Shown one piece after another: positions 7,527 to 15,735 of a stretch of 22,082 bases of DNA; within the stretch, counting starts at the first letter, position 1; the number at the start of each line of letters is the position of its first letter. Below the pieces are notes generated by a model. That model was not told the origin of the DNA. It saw only the letters and a program-made list of their open reading frames with translations, and made no database searches. The translations under genes were made by a program, and so were the position numbers. The DNA is from JACQAI01 sp035507915. Its GTDB lineage: Bacteria; Pseudomonadota; Alphaproteobacteria; Elsterales; Elsteraceae. The stretch covers positions 1 to 22,082 of the forward strand of contig DATJNS010000025.1 in NCBI GenBank assembly GCA_035507915.1. Direction: 5' to 3'.

Positions 7527-9308
7527 TCAGTGCGAGTTGCGCGGGATGAGCTCCTTGATCTTGTGGTACTGGGTCGCGAGCTCCATGCACATGCCGCTCG
7601 AGAGCTGGCCGACCGTGCCGCGATAGATCTCCTCCCACGGCGTCTGGTGCTTGAGCGCGGGTGGCTTGTAGGCCTGGCGCCGCTTGGCGAGCTCGGCGTC
7701 CGGCAGCACGACGTCGACGCGGCGCGTGTTCAGGTCGATCCGTACGGTGTCGCCCGACTGGACCAGAGCGAGTCCGCCGCCGACCGCCGATTCGGGCGAG
7801 GCGTTGAGGATCGACGGGCTGGCCGAGGTGCCGCTCTGGCGGCCGTCGCCGATCGTCGGCAGGGTCAGGATGCCGCGCTGGATCAGGCTGTCGGGCGGCT
7901 GCATGTTCACGACCTCGGCGCTGCCCGGATAGCCGACCGGCCCGGCGCCGCGCACGATCAGGATCGAGCGCTCGTCGATCTGCAGCGACGGGTCGTTGAT
8001 GTGCGCGTGGTAGTCCTCCGGCCCGTCGAACACGACGGCGCGGCCCTCGAAGCGGCCCTCCTGGCCGGGCGTCTCGAGATAGCGCTCGCGGAACTCGGGC
8101 CCGATCACCGAAGTCTTCATCAGGGCGGAGTCGAACAGATTGCCGCGCATCACCACGAAGCCCGCGCGCTTCATCAAGGGATCGTCGATCGCCCGGATCA
8201 CCTTGCGGTCGGTCGCGCGCGCGTCGCGGCAGTTCTCGCCGATCGTCTTGCCCGTCACGGTCAGCGCCGTCTCGCGGATCAGCTTCTTGTCCATCAGCTC
8301 GCGCACCACCGCGGGCACGCCGCCGGCGCGGTGATAGGCCTCGCCGAGATACTCGCCGGCCGGCTGCAGGTTGACGATCATGGGCACGTCGTAGCCGACC
8401 GTCTGCCAGTCCTCGATGTCGACCTCGACGCCGATGTGGCGTGCGATCGCGTTGATGTGGATCGGGCAGTTGGTCGAGCCGCCGATCGCCGAGCACACCA
8501 CGATCGCGTTCTCGAACGCCTCGCGGGTCAGGATTTTCGACGGTGTCAGGTTCTCGTGCACCATGTCGACGATGCGCTTGCCGGTCTCGTAGGCCATCTG
8601 GCCGCGCTCGCGGTAGGGCGCCGGGATCGCCGCGCAGCCCGGCAGCGAGAGGCCGAGCGCTTCGGCCAGCGAGTTCATCGAGGTCGCGGTCCCCATGGTG
8701 TTGCAGTGGCCCGCGCTCGGCGCCGACGCCGTCACCATCTCCATGAACTCGTCGTAGTCGATCTTCTTGGCGGACAAGAGCTTGCGGGCCTCCCACACCA
8801 CCATGCCGGAGCCCGCGAGCTTGCCCTTGTACCAGCCGTCGAGCATCGGTCCGCCCGACAGCACGATCGCGGGCAGGTCCATCGTGCAGGCCGCCATGAT
8901 GCAGGCAGGCGTGGTCTTGTCGCACCCGGTGGTCAGCACGACGCCGTCGAGCGGATAGCCGTGCAGCACCTCGACGAGGCCGATATAGGCGAGGTTGCGG
9001 TCGAGCGCCGCGGTCGGCCGCTTGCCGGTCTCCTGGATCGGATGCACCGGGAATTCGAGCGGAATGCCGCCGGCTTCGCGGATGCCGGCGCGCACGCGCT
9101 CGGCGAGCTCGAGATGGTGGCGGTTGCACGGCGACAGATCGCTGCCGGTCTGCGCGATTCCGATGATCGGCTGGCCCGACTGCAGCTCGGCGCGCGTCAG
9201 GCCGAAATTGAGGTAGCGTTCGATGTAGAGCGCGGTGTCGCCCGGATGGTTCGGATCGTTGAACCACAGCTGGCTGCGCAGCTTCGACGATTTGCCCTTC
9301 GATGACAT
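7527..9308 (-). CDS. IlvD/Edd-family dehydratase, pentonate type (L-arabinonate / D-xylonate dehydratase-like)
   Basis: 593 residues, the usual length of sugar-acid dehydratases. The three [2Fe-2S] cysteines are in place: Cys61 (SDLSPCNRHH), Cys129 (TTGCDKTTPACIMA) and Cys202 (SAGHCNTMGTATSMN). The Mg-binding Lys131 follows Cys129. Cysteine spacing equals that of Rhizobium leguminosarum L-arabinonate dehydratase (59/127/200) with a two-residue offset. SMNSLAEALGLSLPGCAAIPAPYRER and the C-terminal SGTSASPSILNASPESAVGGGLAL are also family-typical. It dehydrates a sugar acid to a 2-keto-3-deoxy acid. Dihydroxy-acid dehydratase (ilvD, branched-chain amino acids) is less likely from the motif wording. 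A GGAGG Shine-Dalgarno precedes the ATG at 9308. The next enzymes of a pentose route are not in the window. Confidence 0.87.
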   Translation of the reverse strand: MSSKGKSSKLRSQLWFNDPNHPGDTALYIERYLNFGLTRAELQSGQPIIGIAQTGSDLSPCNRHHLELAERVRAGIREAGGIPLEFPVHPIQETGKRPTAALDRNLAYIGLVEVLHGYPLDGVVLTTGCDKTTPACIMAACTMDLPAIVLSGGPMLDGWYKGKLAGSGMVVWEARKLLSAKKIDYDEFMEMVTASAPSAGHCNTMGTATSMNSLAEALGLSLPGCAAIPAPYRERGQMAYETGKRIVDMVHENLTPSKILTREAFENAIVVCSAIGGSTNCPIHINAIARHIGVEVDIEDWQTVGYDVPMIVNLQPAGEYLGEAYHRAGGVPAVVRELMDKKLIRETALTVTGKTIGENCRDARATDRKVIRAIDDPLMKRAGFVVMRGNLFDSALMKTSVIGPEFRERYLETPGQEGRFEGRAVVFDGPEDYHAHINDPSLQIDERSILIVRGAGPVGYPGSAEVVNMQPPDSLIQRGILTLPTIGDGRQSGTSASPSILNASPESAVGGGLALVQSGDTVRIDLNTRRVDVVLPDAELAKRRQAYKPPALKHQTPWEEIYRGTVGQLSSGMCMELATQYHKIKELIPRNSH

Positions 9309-9439
9309 CGCGATCCTCCCGGGATTCCTGCCTGGAACATAGTGCCGCGTGACGGCTGCGCCACCAAGAATCCTAGCGCGGGGGATGAACCCGCCGCGCT
9401 GTCCATTTGGGCGCTCGCGGGGCTGACGCCCCTGCCGCG
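9309..9439. repeat. Palindrome-rich intergenic spacer
   Basis: The 131-bp spacer between the dehydratase start and the hydrolase stop holds nested inverted repeats. CCTAGCGCGG (9372-9381) pairs with CCGCGCTAGG (9435-9444, reaching into the hydrolase stop). AGCGCGG (9375-9381) also pairs with CCGCGCT (9394-9400). GGGGC (9419-9423) pairs with GCCCC (9428-9432) around TGAC. None is followed by a U-run. It may be a REP-like element, a Rho-independent structure of weak type, or an mRNA processing signal. Confidence 0.35.
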
Positions 9440-10291
9440 CTAGGTCGTCAACAGCTCGATGAGCGCGGCATTGAAGGCGTCGGCCGCCTCGTAGGCGACC
9501 CAGTGGCCGGCGCCCGGAATCACGCGGAACCGCGAGCCTGGATGCATCTCGCGCAGCAGCGCCTCGCGGTCGGCGAGCCACGGGCCGGCGGTCGCGTCGC
9601 GTTCGCCCCAGATGCCGTTGACCTGCGAGGTCACGCGCGTCAGCGCCTCGCGCAGCACGCCGGTGCGCGAGATCGGTCGGCTCTTGATGAAGGTGCGGCG
9701 CGTGTTGGTGGTCTGCAGGTGGATCGCCACCTCGTCGATCTTGGCCGGGTCGGCGATCATCAGGATGCCGAGATTCTTCTGGTGCACCGCGCGCAGCTCG
9801 GTCGCATCGCTGACCCGCCGCCACGAGCCCATCGGCTCGAGCTCCGGGCGCCGCAATCCCATGCCGTTCGAGCCGACGATCGTGATGCTGGCGCAGCGCG
9901 CCTGCGCGAGCGCCGCGACGTTGCCGCCGACGACGCCGCCGAACGAGAAGCCGGCGACGTGGTAGGCCTCGCCCTTCGGCGTGATCTCGTCGAGCCCGCG
10001 CGCCACGATCTCGGCGATGCTGGCGGCCGAGTAGGGCTCCGGCGGCATGGTCGAGTCGCCGTAGCCCGGCATGTCGGCGGCCACCACGGTGAAGTGCCGG
10101 CTCAAGGGCTCGACGTTGCGGATCCAGTGCGACCACGCGCCGTGGCCGCCGTGCAGCAGCGCGAGAACCGGCCCCGAGCCCCAGGCGTGCCACATCATCG
10201 TGCCGTCGCCGCACGGCGTGCGGATCTCGCGGCCGCGCCCGGCCACCGCCGCCACGATCTCGGCGGGCGCTATTCCGTCCCCTCGGCTCAT
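9440..10291 (-). CDS. Alpha/beta-fold hydrolase
   Basis: 283 residues. HGGHGAWSHWIRNVEPL (about 48-64) supplies the oxyanion-hole motif, AADMPGYGDS the strand-4 region, and GFSFGG (about 114-119) the nucleophile elbow with Ser116. An acid is plausibly in GERDAT near residue 229, and the catalytic His is in GAGHWVAYE near 261. The order nucleophile-acid-His is canonical for alpha/beta hydrolases of the meta-cleavage-product hydrolase or esterase kind. It lies upstream of the dehydratase on the same strand with a 131-bp palindromic spacer, so co-transcription is possible but not sure. The substrate cannot be inferred; a lactonase acting ahead of the sugar-acid dehydratase is one guess without direct support. 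Confidence 0.85.
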   Translation of the reverse strand: MSRGDGIAPAEIVAAVAGRGREIRTPCGDGTMMWHAWGSGPVLALLHGGHGAWSHWIRNVEPLSRHFTVVAADMPGYGDSTMPPEPYSAASIAEIVARGLDEITPKGEAYHVAGFSFGGVVGGNVAALAQARCASITIVGSNGMGLRRPELEPMGSWRRVSDATELRAVHQKNLGILMIADPAKIDEVAIHLQTTNTRRTFIKSRPISRTGVLREALTRVTSQVNGIWGERDATAGPWLADREALLREMHPGSRFRVIPGAGHWVAYEAADAFNAALIELLTT

Positions 10292-10322
10292 GCGCCTAGC
10301 AGAATCGCGCGCGCGCTCGCGG

Positions 10323-11957
10323 TCAAGCGCGTTGTGGCAGGCTCGGCGCGCCGCGGTCGCCGCGCGCGACCGTCAGGCGCCCGACCAGCCGCGGCAGCAT
10401 CACGGTGACGAGCAGGCCGCCGCCCGGACGGTTCTCGGCGATCACCTGGCCCTTGAGCGCCTCGGTGTGCCGGCGCACCAGCCACAGCCCGATGCCGAAA
10501 TGCTCGCCGGAGTTCGCGGCATCGTCGTCGCCGTCGGGTCTGGGCAGCAGCGGACGGTCGGAGTAGTAGCGGTCGAAGATGCGCGGCAGGCGCTCCTCGG
10601 CGACTCCGGGGCCGCGGTCGCTCACCGCGATCGCGACCCGGTCGTCGAACGCGCCGACCGCGACGCCGACCTCGCCGCCCGGCGGCGAGAAGCTGAGCGC
10701 GTTGTCGATCAGGTTTTCGACGATGGTCTCGATCAGGTCGTCGCGCCCGAGCACCGCCAGGCCGTCCTGCACCGTGCCGACGAGCCGCGCGGCGTCGGCG
10801 CCGAGCACCTCGCGGTAACCCTGGATCAAGCGGCGCATCAGGCCCGACACGTCGACCGGATAGGTCGACGGATCGAGCAGGTCGGCGGTCGCCTCGTCGA
10901 GCCGGCGCGCCGAGTGCACCAGGCCCTCGAGCTTGTTGAGCGACGCCGACAGCGCCTGAAGCGCGGCGACGGCGCGCGTGTCGTCCGGGCCGACGCGGCG
11001 GTGCAGCGGCTCGAGCGCCTGGCGCATCACCCCGAGCGGCGACTTGAAGGCGTGCGCGTTGTCCTCGGCGGCGCGCCGGATGCCGTCGGCCGACGCCTTC
11101 AGGGTCTCGACCATGCGGTCGAAGTCGGCGGCGACCGGCGCGAGCTCGGGGATGCGGTTGAGCGCGGCGAACGAATCGCCGGCGTCCGCGCGCTCGATGC
11201 CGCGCGCCAGCCTGCCGAACTGGCTGAGGTGGCCCCACAGCGACAGGAACATGGCGAACACCAGCACCGCCATCACGGCGTAGATGATCAGCGCGATGCG
11301 GAGCTCGTCGGACTTCCAGTAGGGCTCGCCGATCGCCACGCCGTTGATGCCGCGCACGGCGTTCGAGATCACGAGCGCGCCGCAGCCGGCCTGGCTCTGC
11401 ACCGGCGTGATCGAGGTGATGAGCTCGTCGGAGCCGCCGGGTCCGGCGACCCGCACGGCGAGCGGCAGGTTGCCGCTGCAGGTCTCGGCGAGCTTGTCGA
11501 GCACGCCGATGTCGGCCAGATGCTGGCGCTCGACGTTGAGCTGGTCGATCGGCACCGCCGGCACCGAGGCGACGTAATAGAAGCCGGTGCCGCCGGTCGG
11601 CTTGAAGAGCAGGCGGATCGCCGTGTTGGCCGAGCCGAAGCGCGCGAGCTCGTCGGACAGCTGCTCGAACGGCACGCCGTCGCTCTTGGCGAGCACCGGC
11701 TGCAGCGCGGCGGCGATCACGAGACCCTTGTCGCGCACCGCCTCGACCAGGATCGACTGCTTCTCGGCGTCGGCCGCGCTGAACACGTTGTAGATGATCA
11801 GCGGCACCGCCACGAACACGATGGCGAGCACCACCAGCCGCGCGATCAACGAGCGGCTGAGGCGCTGGATCAGCGTCGGCTTAGGCGTCGACGGAACGCC
11901 AGCGGTATCCGAAGCCGGGATAGTTTTCGAGGGCGTCAAATGCTGGATCGAGGTCAC
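10323..11957 (-). CDS. Membrane sensor histidine kinase
   Basis: 544 residues if the GTG at 11957 is used. Transmembrane helix 1 is at about 38-60, followed by a periplasmic sensor of about 160 residues and helix 2 at about 220-242. A HAMP region leads to the phospho-acceptor helix, EDNAHAFKSPLG (His302). The ATPase domain has the N box ENLIDNA (Asn415, Asn419), DRGPG (Asp447) and HFGIGLWLV. The periplasmic domain holds two cysteines (160 and 192) that could form a disulfide. The reading frame overlaps the response regulator gene by 77 bp. There is no ATG nearby, so the true start may lie later, closer to helix 1. The signal is unknown; close relatives could not be named. Confidence 0.88.
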   Translation of the reverse strand: MTSIQHLTPSKTIPASDTAGVPSTPKPTLIQRLSRSLIARLVVLAIVFVAVPLIIYNVFSAADAEKQSILVEAVRDKGLVIAAALQPVLAKSDGVPFEQLSDELARFGSANTAIRLLFKPTGGTGFYYVASVPAVPIDQLNVERQHLADIGVLDKLAETCSGNLPLAVRVAGPGGSDELITSITPVQSQAGCGALVISNAVRGINGVAIGEPYWKSDELRIALIIYAVMAVLVFAMFLSLWGHLSQFGRLARGIERADAGDSFAALNRIPELAPVAADFDRMVETLKASADGIRRAAEDNAHAFKSPLGVMRQALEPLHRRVGPDDTRAVAALQALSASLNKLEGLVHSARRLDEATADLLDPSTYPVDVSGLMRRLIQGYREVLGADAARLVGTVQDGLAVLGRDDLIETIVENLIDNALSFSPPGGEVGVAVGAFDDRVAIAVSDRGPGVAEERLPRIFDRYYSDRPLLPRPDGDDDAANSGEHFGIGLWLVRRHTEALKGQVIAENRPGGGLLVTVMLPRLVGRLTVARGDRGAPSLPQRA

Positions 11958-12645
11958 GGAACTTCTGCCGGATGCGCTTCACCATGGTTCGGACGTTGCT
12001 GCGATAGCCCTCGCTGCCGATGCCGGCGATGAAACCCTCGCCGCGCACCACGTCGTAGATCTCGCGATAGGACACGTCGCCGCCGCCCTTGCCGGCGAGC
12101 AGCGCCACGACGTGGAACTCCGTCAGGGTCAGCGGCACCTCGGTGCCGCGCCACAGCGCGCGGCAGCTGTCGGTGCGCAGTTCGAGGATCTGGCGCTGCG
12201 CCGCGGCACTTGCGGCCTCGGCACCCGGCGCCGGCGCCATGGCGGCGGTCGCCGCAGCCGCCGGCTTGGCGCCGTCGGTGATCAGGCGCAGGCGCTTCAG
12301 GATGATGGCGAAGCTGCGCGACTTCTCGACGAAATCGACGGCGCCGCGATCGAGCGCGAGCTCCTCGTAGATCGGCTGGCTCAGCGAGGTGAGGAAGATC
12401 GCCGGCACGCCGAGCCCCTGCGCGCGCACGCGCTGCAGCAGCTCGAGCCCGTCCATCTCGGGCATGTGCCAGTCGAGGATGATGGCGTCGGGCTCGCTGC
12501 CGCCGGTCAGGTGGTCGAGCGCGGCCGCGCCGCCGGCGAACGCCGCCACCTCGAACCCGGCGTCCTCCAGATTGAGCGTCAGGGTCGACAGAAACAGCGG
12601 GTCGTCGTCGACCACCACGACGCGACGGCGGTTCGTCTGCCCCAT
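11881..12645 (-). CDS. OmpR-family response regulator
   Basis: 254 residues. The receiver domain has the acidic pocket VVVVDDDP (Asp13-15), phospho-acceptor Asp58 in ILDWHMPEMDG, Thr86 and Lys108. An Ala/Pro-rich linker (about 125-150) leads to a winged-helix DNA-binding domain with PLTLTEFHVVALL, the recognition helix SNVRTMVKRIRQKF and the wing YPGFGYRW. It is the cognate regulator of the histidine kinase encoded just downstream. The 77-bp overlap implies translational coupling of the pair. The start at ATG 12645 places the receiver at the very N-terminus. Upstream, 22 bp away, is the stop of a BamE-like lipoprotein gene on the same strand, so all three may be one transcript, hinting at an envelope signal (inference). 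Confidence 0.9.
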   Translation of the reverse strand: MGQTNRRRVVVVDDDPLFLSTLTLNLEDAGFEVAAFAGGAAALDHLTGGSEPDAIILDWHMPEMDGLELLQRVRAQGLGVPAIFLTSLSQPIYEELALDRGAVDFVEKSRSFAIILKRLRLITDGAKPAAAATAAMAPAPGAEAASAAAQRQILELRTDSCRALWRGTEVPLTLTEFHVVALLAGKGGGDVSYREIYDVVRGEGFIAGIGSEGYRSNVRTMVKRIRQKFRDLDPAFDALENYPGFGYRWRSVDA

Positions 12646-12667
12646 GGTCTGACCGGGGGCGGGAAGA

Positions 12668-13183
12668 TCACTTGCGCTGGGCGACTTCATGGATCCTGCC
12701 GATGCAACGCTGTCCGCCGGCCGTTGCGGGGTCGGCGCCGTCGACGCTGTACCGCAGCGCGGAGAACTCGTTGCGGCTGACGTCGAGATAGAAGAACACG
12801 TCAACTGCGCAATCGGGTCCCTGGTAGTGCCAAACCTTTGCGGGCGGACGTTCCCACTGGGCGGTCGGTGCGCCCAGCACGCTGACGGTCTCCGCCTGGG
12901 TGAGCCCGATCAGCTTGAGGCCCGGCGGGTTGACGTCGCTCGGCGCCGGCACCGCGGCGGTCTGGGCGGGCGGATGCCGGGTCGCGGGCGGGCGGCTCGA
13001 CGCGCTCGGTGGGGTCGCCGCCGGGGCCGGCGCGGGCGCGGCGGCGACCGGCGCGGCATGCGCGGGTTTGGTCGGCGGCGGCGCGACCTCGCCGCTGCCG
13101 ATTTCGGCGCAACCACCCATGGCGATCACACCAAGAAAACAAAATGATCGCGCCCAGTGGCGCAGGTTCCCGGCAAGGATCAT
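12668..13183 (-). CDS. Putative lipoprotein with BamE/SmpA-like C-terminal domain
   Basis: 171 residues from the ATG at 13183. A signal peptide with basic start (NLRHWAR) and core FCFLGVIAMGG ends at Cys25, a slightly degenerate lipobox (MGGC). A Pro/Ala-rich linker (about 30-80) follows. Then comes a compact domain with LIGLTQAETVSVLGAP, WERPPAKVWHYQGPDCAVDVFFYLD and a C-terminal part with a second Cys, close to the pattern of BamE/SmpA-fold modules. It probably resides in the outer or inner membrane facing the periplasm. An in-frame GTG at 13204 is a poorer start. No Shine-Dalgarno is seen before the ATG. It is divergent from the glycine-zipper lipoprotein and may be co-transcribed with the two-component system. 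The fold call is from motif memory. Confidence 0.68.
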   Translation of the reverse strand: MILAGNLRHWARSFCFLGVIAMGGCAEIGSGEVAPPPTKPAHAAPVAAAPAPAPAATPPSASSRPPATRHPPAQTAAVPAPSDVNPPGLKLIGLTQAETVSVLGAPTAQWERPPAKVWHYQGPDCAVDVFFYLDVSRNEFSALRYSVDGADPATAGGQRCIGRIHEVAQRK

Positions 13184-13376
13184 GCCCGCTGAGGAGTGTA
13201 GCACGTCAAAAATGGGGTTTGAATGGAAAACTAACCATCTGTGACATTCGTGTTATCTGCAGGTTACTTTAAGTTTATCTGTGACAAATCCGGTCTTCCC
13301 TTGCAACCGATCGATCCAGCGCACAGTTACTCCATTAACCTTTGATGACTGGCTTCACTTCGTGAGGACCCTAACC
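13184..13376. promoter_or_regulatory. AT-rich divergent promoter region with ATCTGTGACA repeats
   Basis: This 193-bp gap separates two divergent lipoprotein genes and is far more AT-rich than the rest of the window. ATCTGTGACA occurs twice in the same orientation (13237-13246 and 13277-13286), exactly 40 bp apart, with a partial copy TTATCTG between (13253-13259). For the minus-strand gene, TACACT (13200-13195) preceded by TTCAAA at 17-bp spacing could be -10 and -35; transcription would then begin a few bases before the ATG at 13183. For the plus-strand gene no good hexamers are evident. Confidence 0.45.
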
Positions 13377-13589
13377 ATGCGGTACGGCGTAATCGTGGCA
13401 TCGGTGGTCTCGCTGATCGCCCTCGCGGGCTGCACCGGCATGAGCAACCAGCAGCAACGCGCAGTCAGCGGCGGCGCCATCGGCGCGGCCGGCGGCGCGG
13501 TGCTCGGTGCCGTCGCCGGCTTCAACCCGCTGGTCGGCGCCGCGGTCGGTGCCGCCGGCGGCGCCACTGTCGGCGCCCTCACCCACTAG
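13377..13589 (+). CDS. Small glycine-zipper lipoprotein
   Basis: 70 residues. The signal peptide MRYGVIVASVVSLIALAGC has a canonical lipobox (LAGC, Cys19). The mature part contains GGAIGAAGGAVLGAVAG and AAVGAAGGATVGAL, two glycine-zipper helices of the kind found in OsmB/SlyB/YMGG-like proteins. Such proteins insert their glycine-zipper helices in a membrane and often respond to osmotic or envelope stress. GAGGA lies about 10 bases before the ATG at 13377, which fits the signal peptide better than any upstream start. It is 47 bp ahead of the penicillin-binding protein gene and may be co-transcribed with it. The exact role is unknown. Confidence 0.8.
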   Translation: MRYGVIVASVVSLIALAGCTGMSNQQQRAVSGGAIGAAGGAVLGAVAGFNPLVGAAVGAAGGATVGALTH

Positions 13590-13636
13590 CCCCCAGCCAA
13601 CCGACACAACGCGCAACGGGGCGCTTCGGCTGCCGT

Positions 13637-15658
13637 ATGAGTCTGCAAACCGGCGCCCCCGCGGTCCCCCGTCGCACCCGGATCCCGCCGCCCGCCCGCC
13701 GCCGCTGGTGGCGGCTGGCGGCCGCCGCGGCGGCGTGCGTCGTGCTCGCGCTCGGCGGCGTGGCGCGTTATGCGCTCCTGCAGGCCGAGCGACGCATCGC
13801 GGAGGATCGCCCGATCGCCGCGTCGGTCGGACCGTCGGTCCTGGTAGTCGGCGCCGACGGTGACGTGGTCGCCAGCCGCGGCGGTTTCGTCGGCCGCCCG
13901 CTCGCCGCCAGCGAGCTGCCCAAGCGCCTGGTCGACGCGGTGGTCGCGATCGAGGACCGCCGTTTCTTCGAGCATCCCGGCTTCGACGTGCACGCGATCG
14001 CGCGCGCCGCGGTCGCCGACCTCACGGCCGGCGCGTTCCGGCAAGGCGGCAGCACGATCACGCAGCAGCTCGCCAAGCTCGAGTATGCCGGCGCCCAGCG
14101 CACCCTGACGCGCAAGCTCGACGAGCTGTTCCTCGCGTGGGCGCTCGAGCGGCGCTACTCCAAGATGGAGATTCTCGCGCGCTATCTGAACCGCGTCTAT
14201 CTGGGCGCCGGCGTGTTCGGCATCGACGCCGGCGCGCGGCGCTATTTCAACACCTCACCCGACAAGCTCACGCTCGCCCAGGCCGCGATGCTGGCCGGGC
14301 TGATCCGCTCGCCGTCGTCGGCGGCACCGACCCTGCACCCGCAGGCCGCGCAGGCACGCGCCGCGCAGGTGCTCGACGCCATGGTCGAGACCGGCGCGAT
14401 CACGGCGGCCGAGGCCGACGCCGCGCGCGCCGCGCCCGCGACATTGACGGCCGGCGCCGACGTCACCCCGAGCATCAACTACTTCGCCGACTGGGCGGCC
14501 GATCAGGCGCTGCATGTGCCGGGACTCGAGCTCGGCGCGGTCGGCGGGCAGGGCGTGATCGCGCAGTCGACCGTCGACCCGCAGCTGCAGCGCCTCGCCG
14601 AGGACGCGATCGACCGGGAGTTCGCCAAGCACGCCGCCGCCGCGCATGTCGGCCAGGCGGCCATGATCGTGATGTCGCGCGACGGCGCGGTGCGCGCGAT
14701 GATCGGCGGCCGCGACTATCACGCGAGCCAGTTCAATCGCGCGGTGCAGGCGCGCCGCCAGCCGGGCTCGGCGTTCAAGCCGATCGTCTACCTCGCCGCG
14801 CTCGAGTCGGGCCTCGACATCGATACGACGCTGGTCGACGCGCCGGTCAGCTTCGGCGGCTGGTCGCCTCAGAACTACGAGGGCAAGTACGACGGGCCGG
14901 TCACGCTCGAGACCGCGTTCGCCCAGTCGTTGAACTCGGTCGCGGCGCAGCTCGCGGCGCGCGTCGGGCCCGAGCGCCTGATCGGCGTCGCCCAGCGGCT
15001 CGGCATCCTGAGCGATCTGCAGCCCAACCTCAGCCTCGCGCTCGGCACCTCCGAGGTCACCTTGCTCGAGCTGATGGCGGCCTACGGCACGATCGCCGAC
15101 GACGGCAAGCGCGTCGAGCCCTACGGCCTGGTGCTCGTCCAGACCTCGGACCGGCTGGTGCATCCGCTCGGCCCGATCCGCCCGGAGCCGCTGATCGCGC
15201 CGGCGATCGACGACGAGATGCTGCGCCTGATGGTCGCCGTGGTCGAGCGCGGCACCGGGCGCGCGGCGCATTTCGATCGCCCGGCCGCCGGCAAGACCGG
15301 CACGACGCAGGACTATCGCGACGCCTGGTTCATCGGTTTCACCCACGATCTCGTGGCCGGCGTGTGGGTCGGCAATGACGACAGCTCGCCGACCGACAAG
15401 GTGACGGGCGGCGGCCTGCCGGCGCAGATCTGGCGCGACTTCATGGTCGCGGCCTACGCGACCGGCCGCTACGGCACGCAGCCGGTGCCGATCGTGGCGC
15501 CGCAGCCGAGCACGTCGGTCGCCCAGGCCGCCGTCGGCGGCGCGCCGCTGGCCGTGCCGTCGCCGGCCGCGCCGAGCGCCGGCGGTCCCGACATCCTGGG
15601 CGGCATCGCGCGCGGGCTCGGCCAGGTCGCCAACGGCTTCCTGTCGCTGTTCCGCTGA
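13637..15658 (+). CDS. Class A penicillin-binding protein (bifunctional transglycosylase/transpeptidase)
   Basis: 673 residues. A basic cytoplasmic start and one membrane helix (about 26-48) precede a GT51 glycosyltransferase domain: VAIEDRRFFEHPGFD with catalytic Glu106, GGSTITQQLAK (137-147) and the RKLDELFLAWALERRYSK segment. The transpeptidase domain has SAFK (Ser378-Lys381), SLN (431-433) and KTGTT (Lys553). It polymerises glycan strands and cross-links peptidoglycan at the outer face of the inner membrane. The length is short compared with PBP1a (about 800), and no OB-fold insert is apparent; it resembles the PBP1A/PbpF-like shorter group. The C-terminal 60 residues are Pro/Ala-rich low complexity. 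Start at ATG 13637. Confidence 0.92.
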   Translation: MSLQTGAPAVPRRTRIPPPARRRWWRLAAAAAACVVLALGGVARYALLQAERRIAEDRPIAASVGPSVLVVGADGDVVASRGGFVGRPLAASELPKRLVDAVVAIEDRRFFEHPGFDVHAIARAAVADLTAGAFRQGGSTITQQLAKLEYAGAQRTLTRKLDELFLAWALERRYSKMEILARYLNRVYLGAGVFGIDAGARRYFNTSPDKLTLAQAAMLAGLIRSPSSAAPTLHPQAAQARAAQVLDAMVETGAITAAEADAARAAPATLTAGADVTPSINYFADWAADQALHVPGLELGAVGGQGVIAQSTVDPQLQRLAEDAIDREFAKHAAAAHVGQAAMIVMSRDGAVRAMIGGRDYHASQFNRAVQARRQPGSAFKPIVYLAALESGLDIDTTLVDAPVSFGGWSPQNYEGKYDGPVTLETAFAQSLNSVAAQLAARVGPERLIGVAQRLGILSDLQPNLSLALGTSEVTLLELMAAYGTIADDGKRVEPYGLVLVQTSDRLVHPLGPIRPEPLIAPAIDDEMLRLMVAVVERGTGRAAHFDRPAAGKTGTTQDYRDAWFIGFTHDLVAGVWVGNDDSSPTDKVTGGGLPAQIWRDFMVAAYATGRYGTQPVPIVAPQPSTSVAQAAVGGAPLAVPSPAAPSAGGPDILGGIARGLGQVANGFLSLFR

Positions 15659-15682
15659 CCGCCCTCGATGACGATTTCGCGA

Positions 15683-15704
15683 CCCTGTGATGTATCTCAC
15701 AGGG
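15683..15704 (+). promoter_or_regulatory. CRP-type palindromic site
   Basis: CCCTGTGA-TGTATC-TCACAGGG is a perfect palindrome with 8-bp arms, and its core TGTGA-N6-TCACA equals the classical CRP consensus. It lies 25 bp after the penicillin-binding protein stop, centred at 15693.5. A site centred at -41.5 would put a transcription start near 15735, with TAGGGT (15724-15729) in the -10 position. As RNA it would also form an 8-bp hairpin, an alternative reading. Confidence 0.45.
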
Positions 15705-15735
15705 GGGCGGGCTCGAAGCGGCCTAGGGTCACGAC

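Noticed and set aside
7392..9305. 637-codon open frame opposite the dehydratase
   Set aside because: Antisense shadow of a gene with all three Fe-S cysteines; no start context and no recognisable domain.
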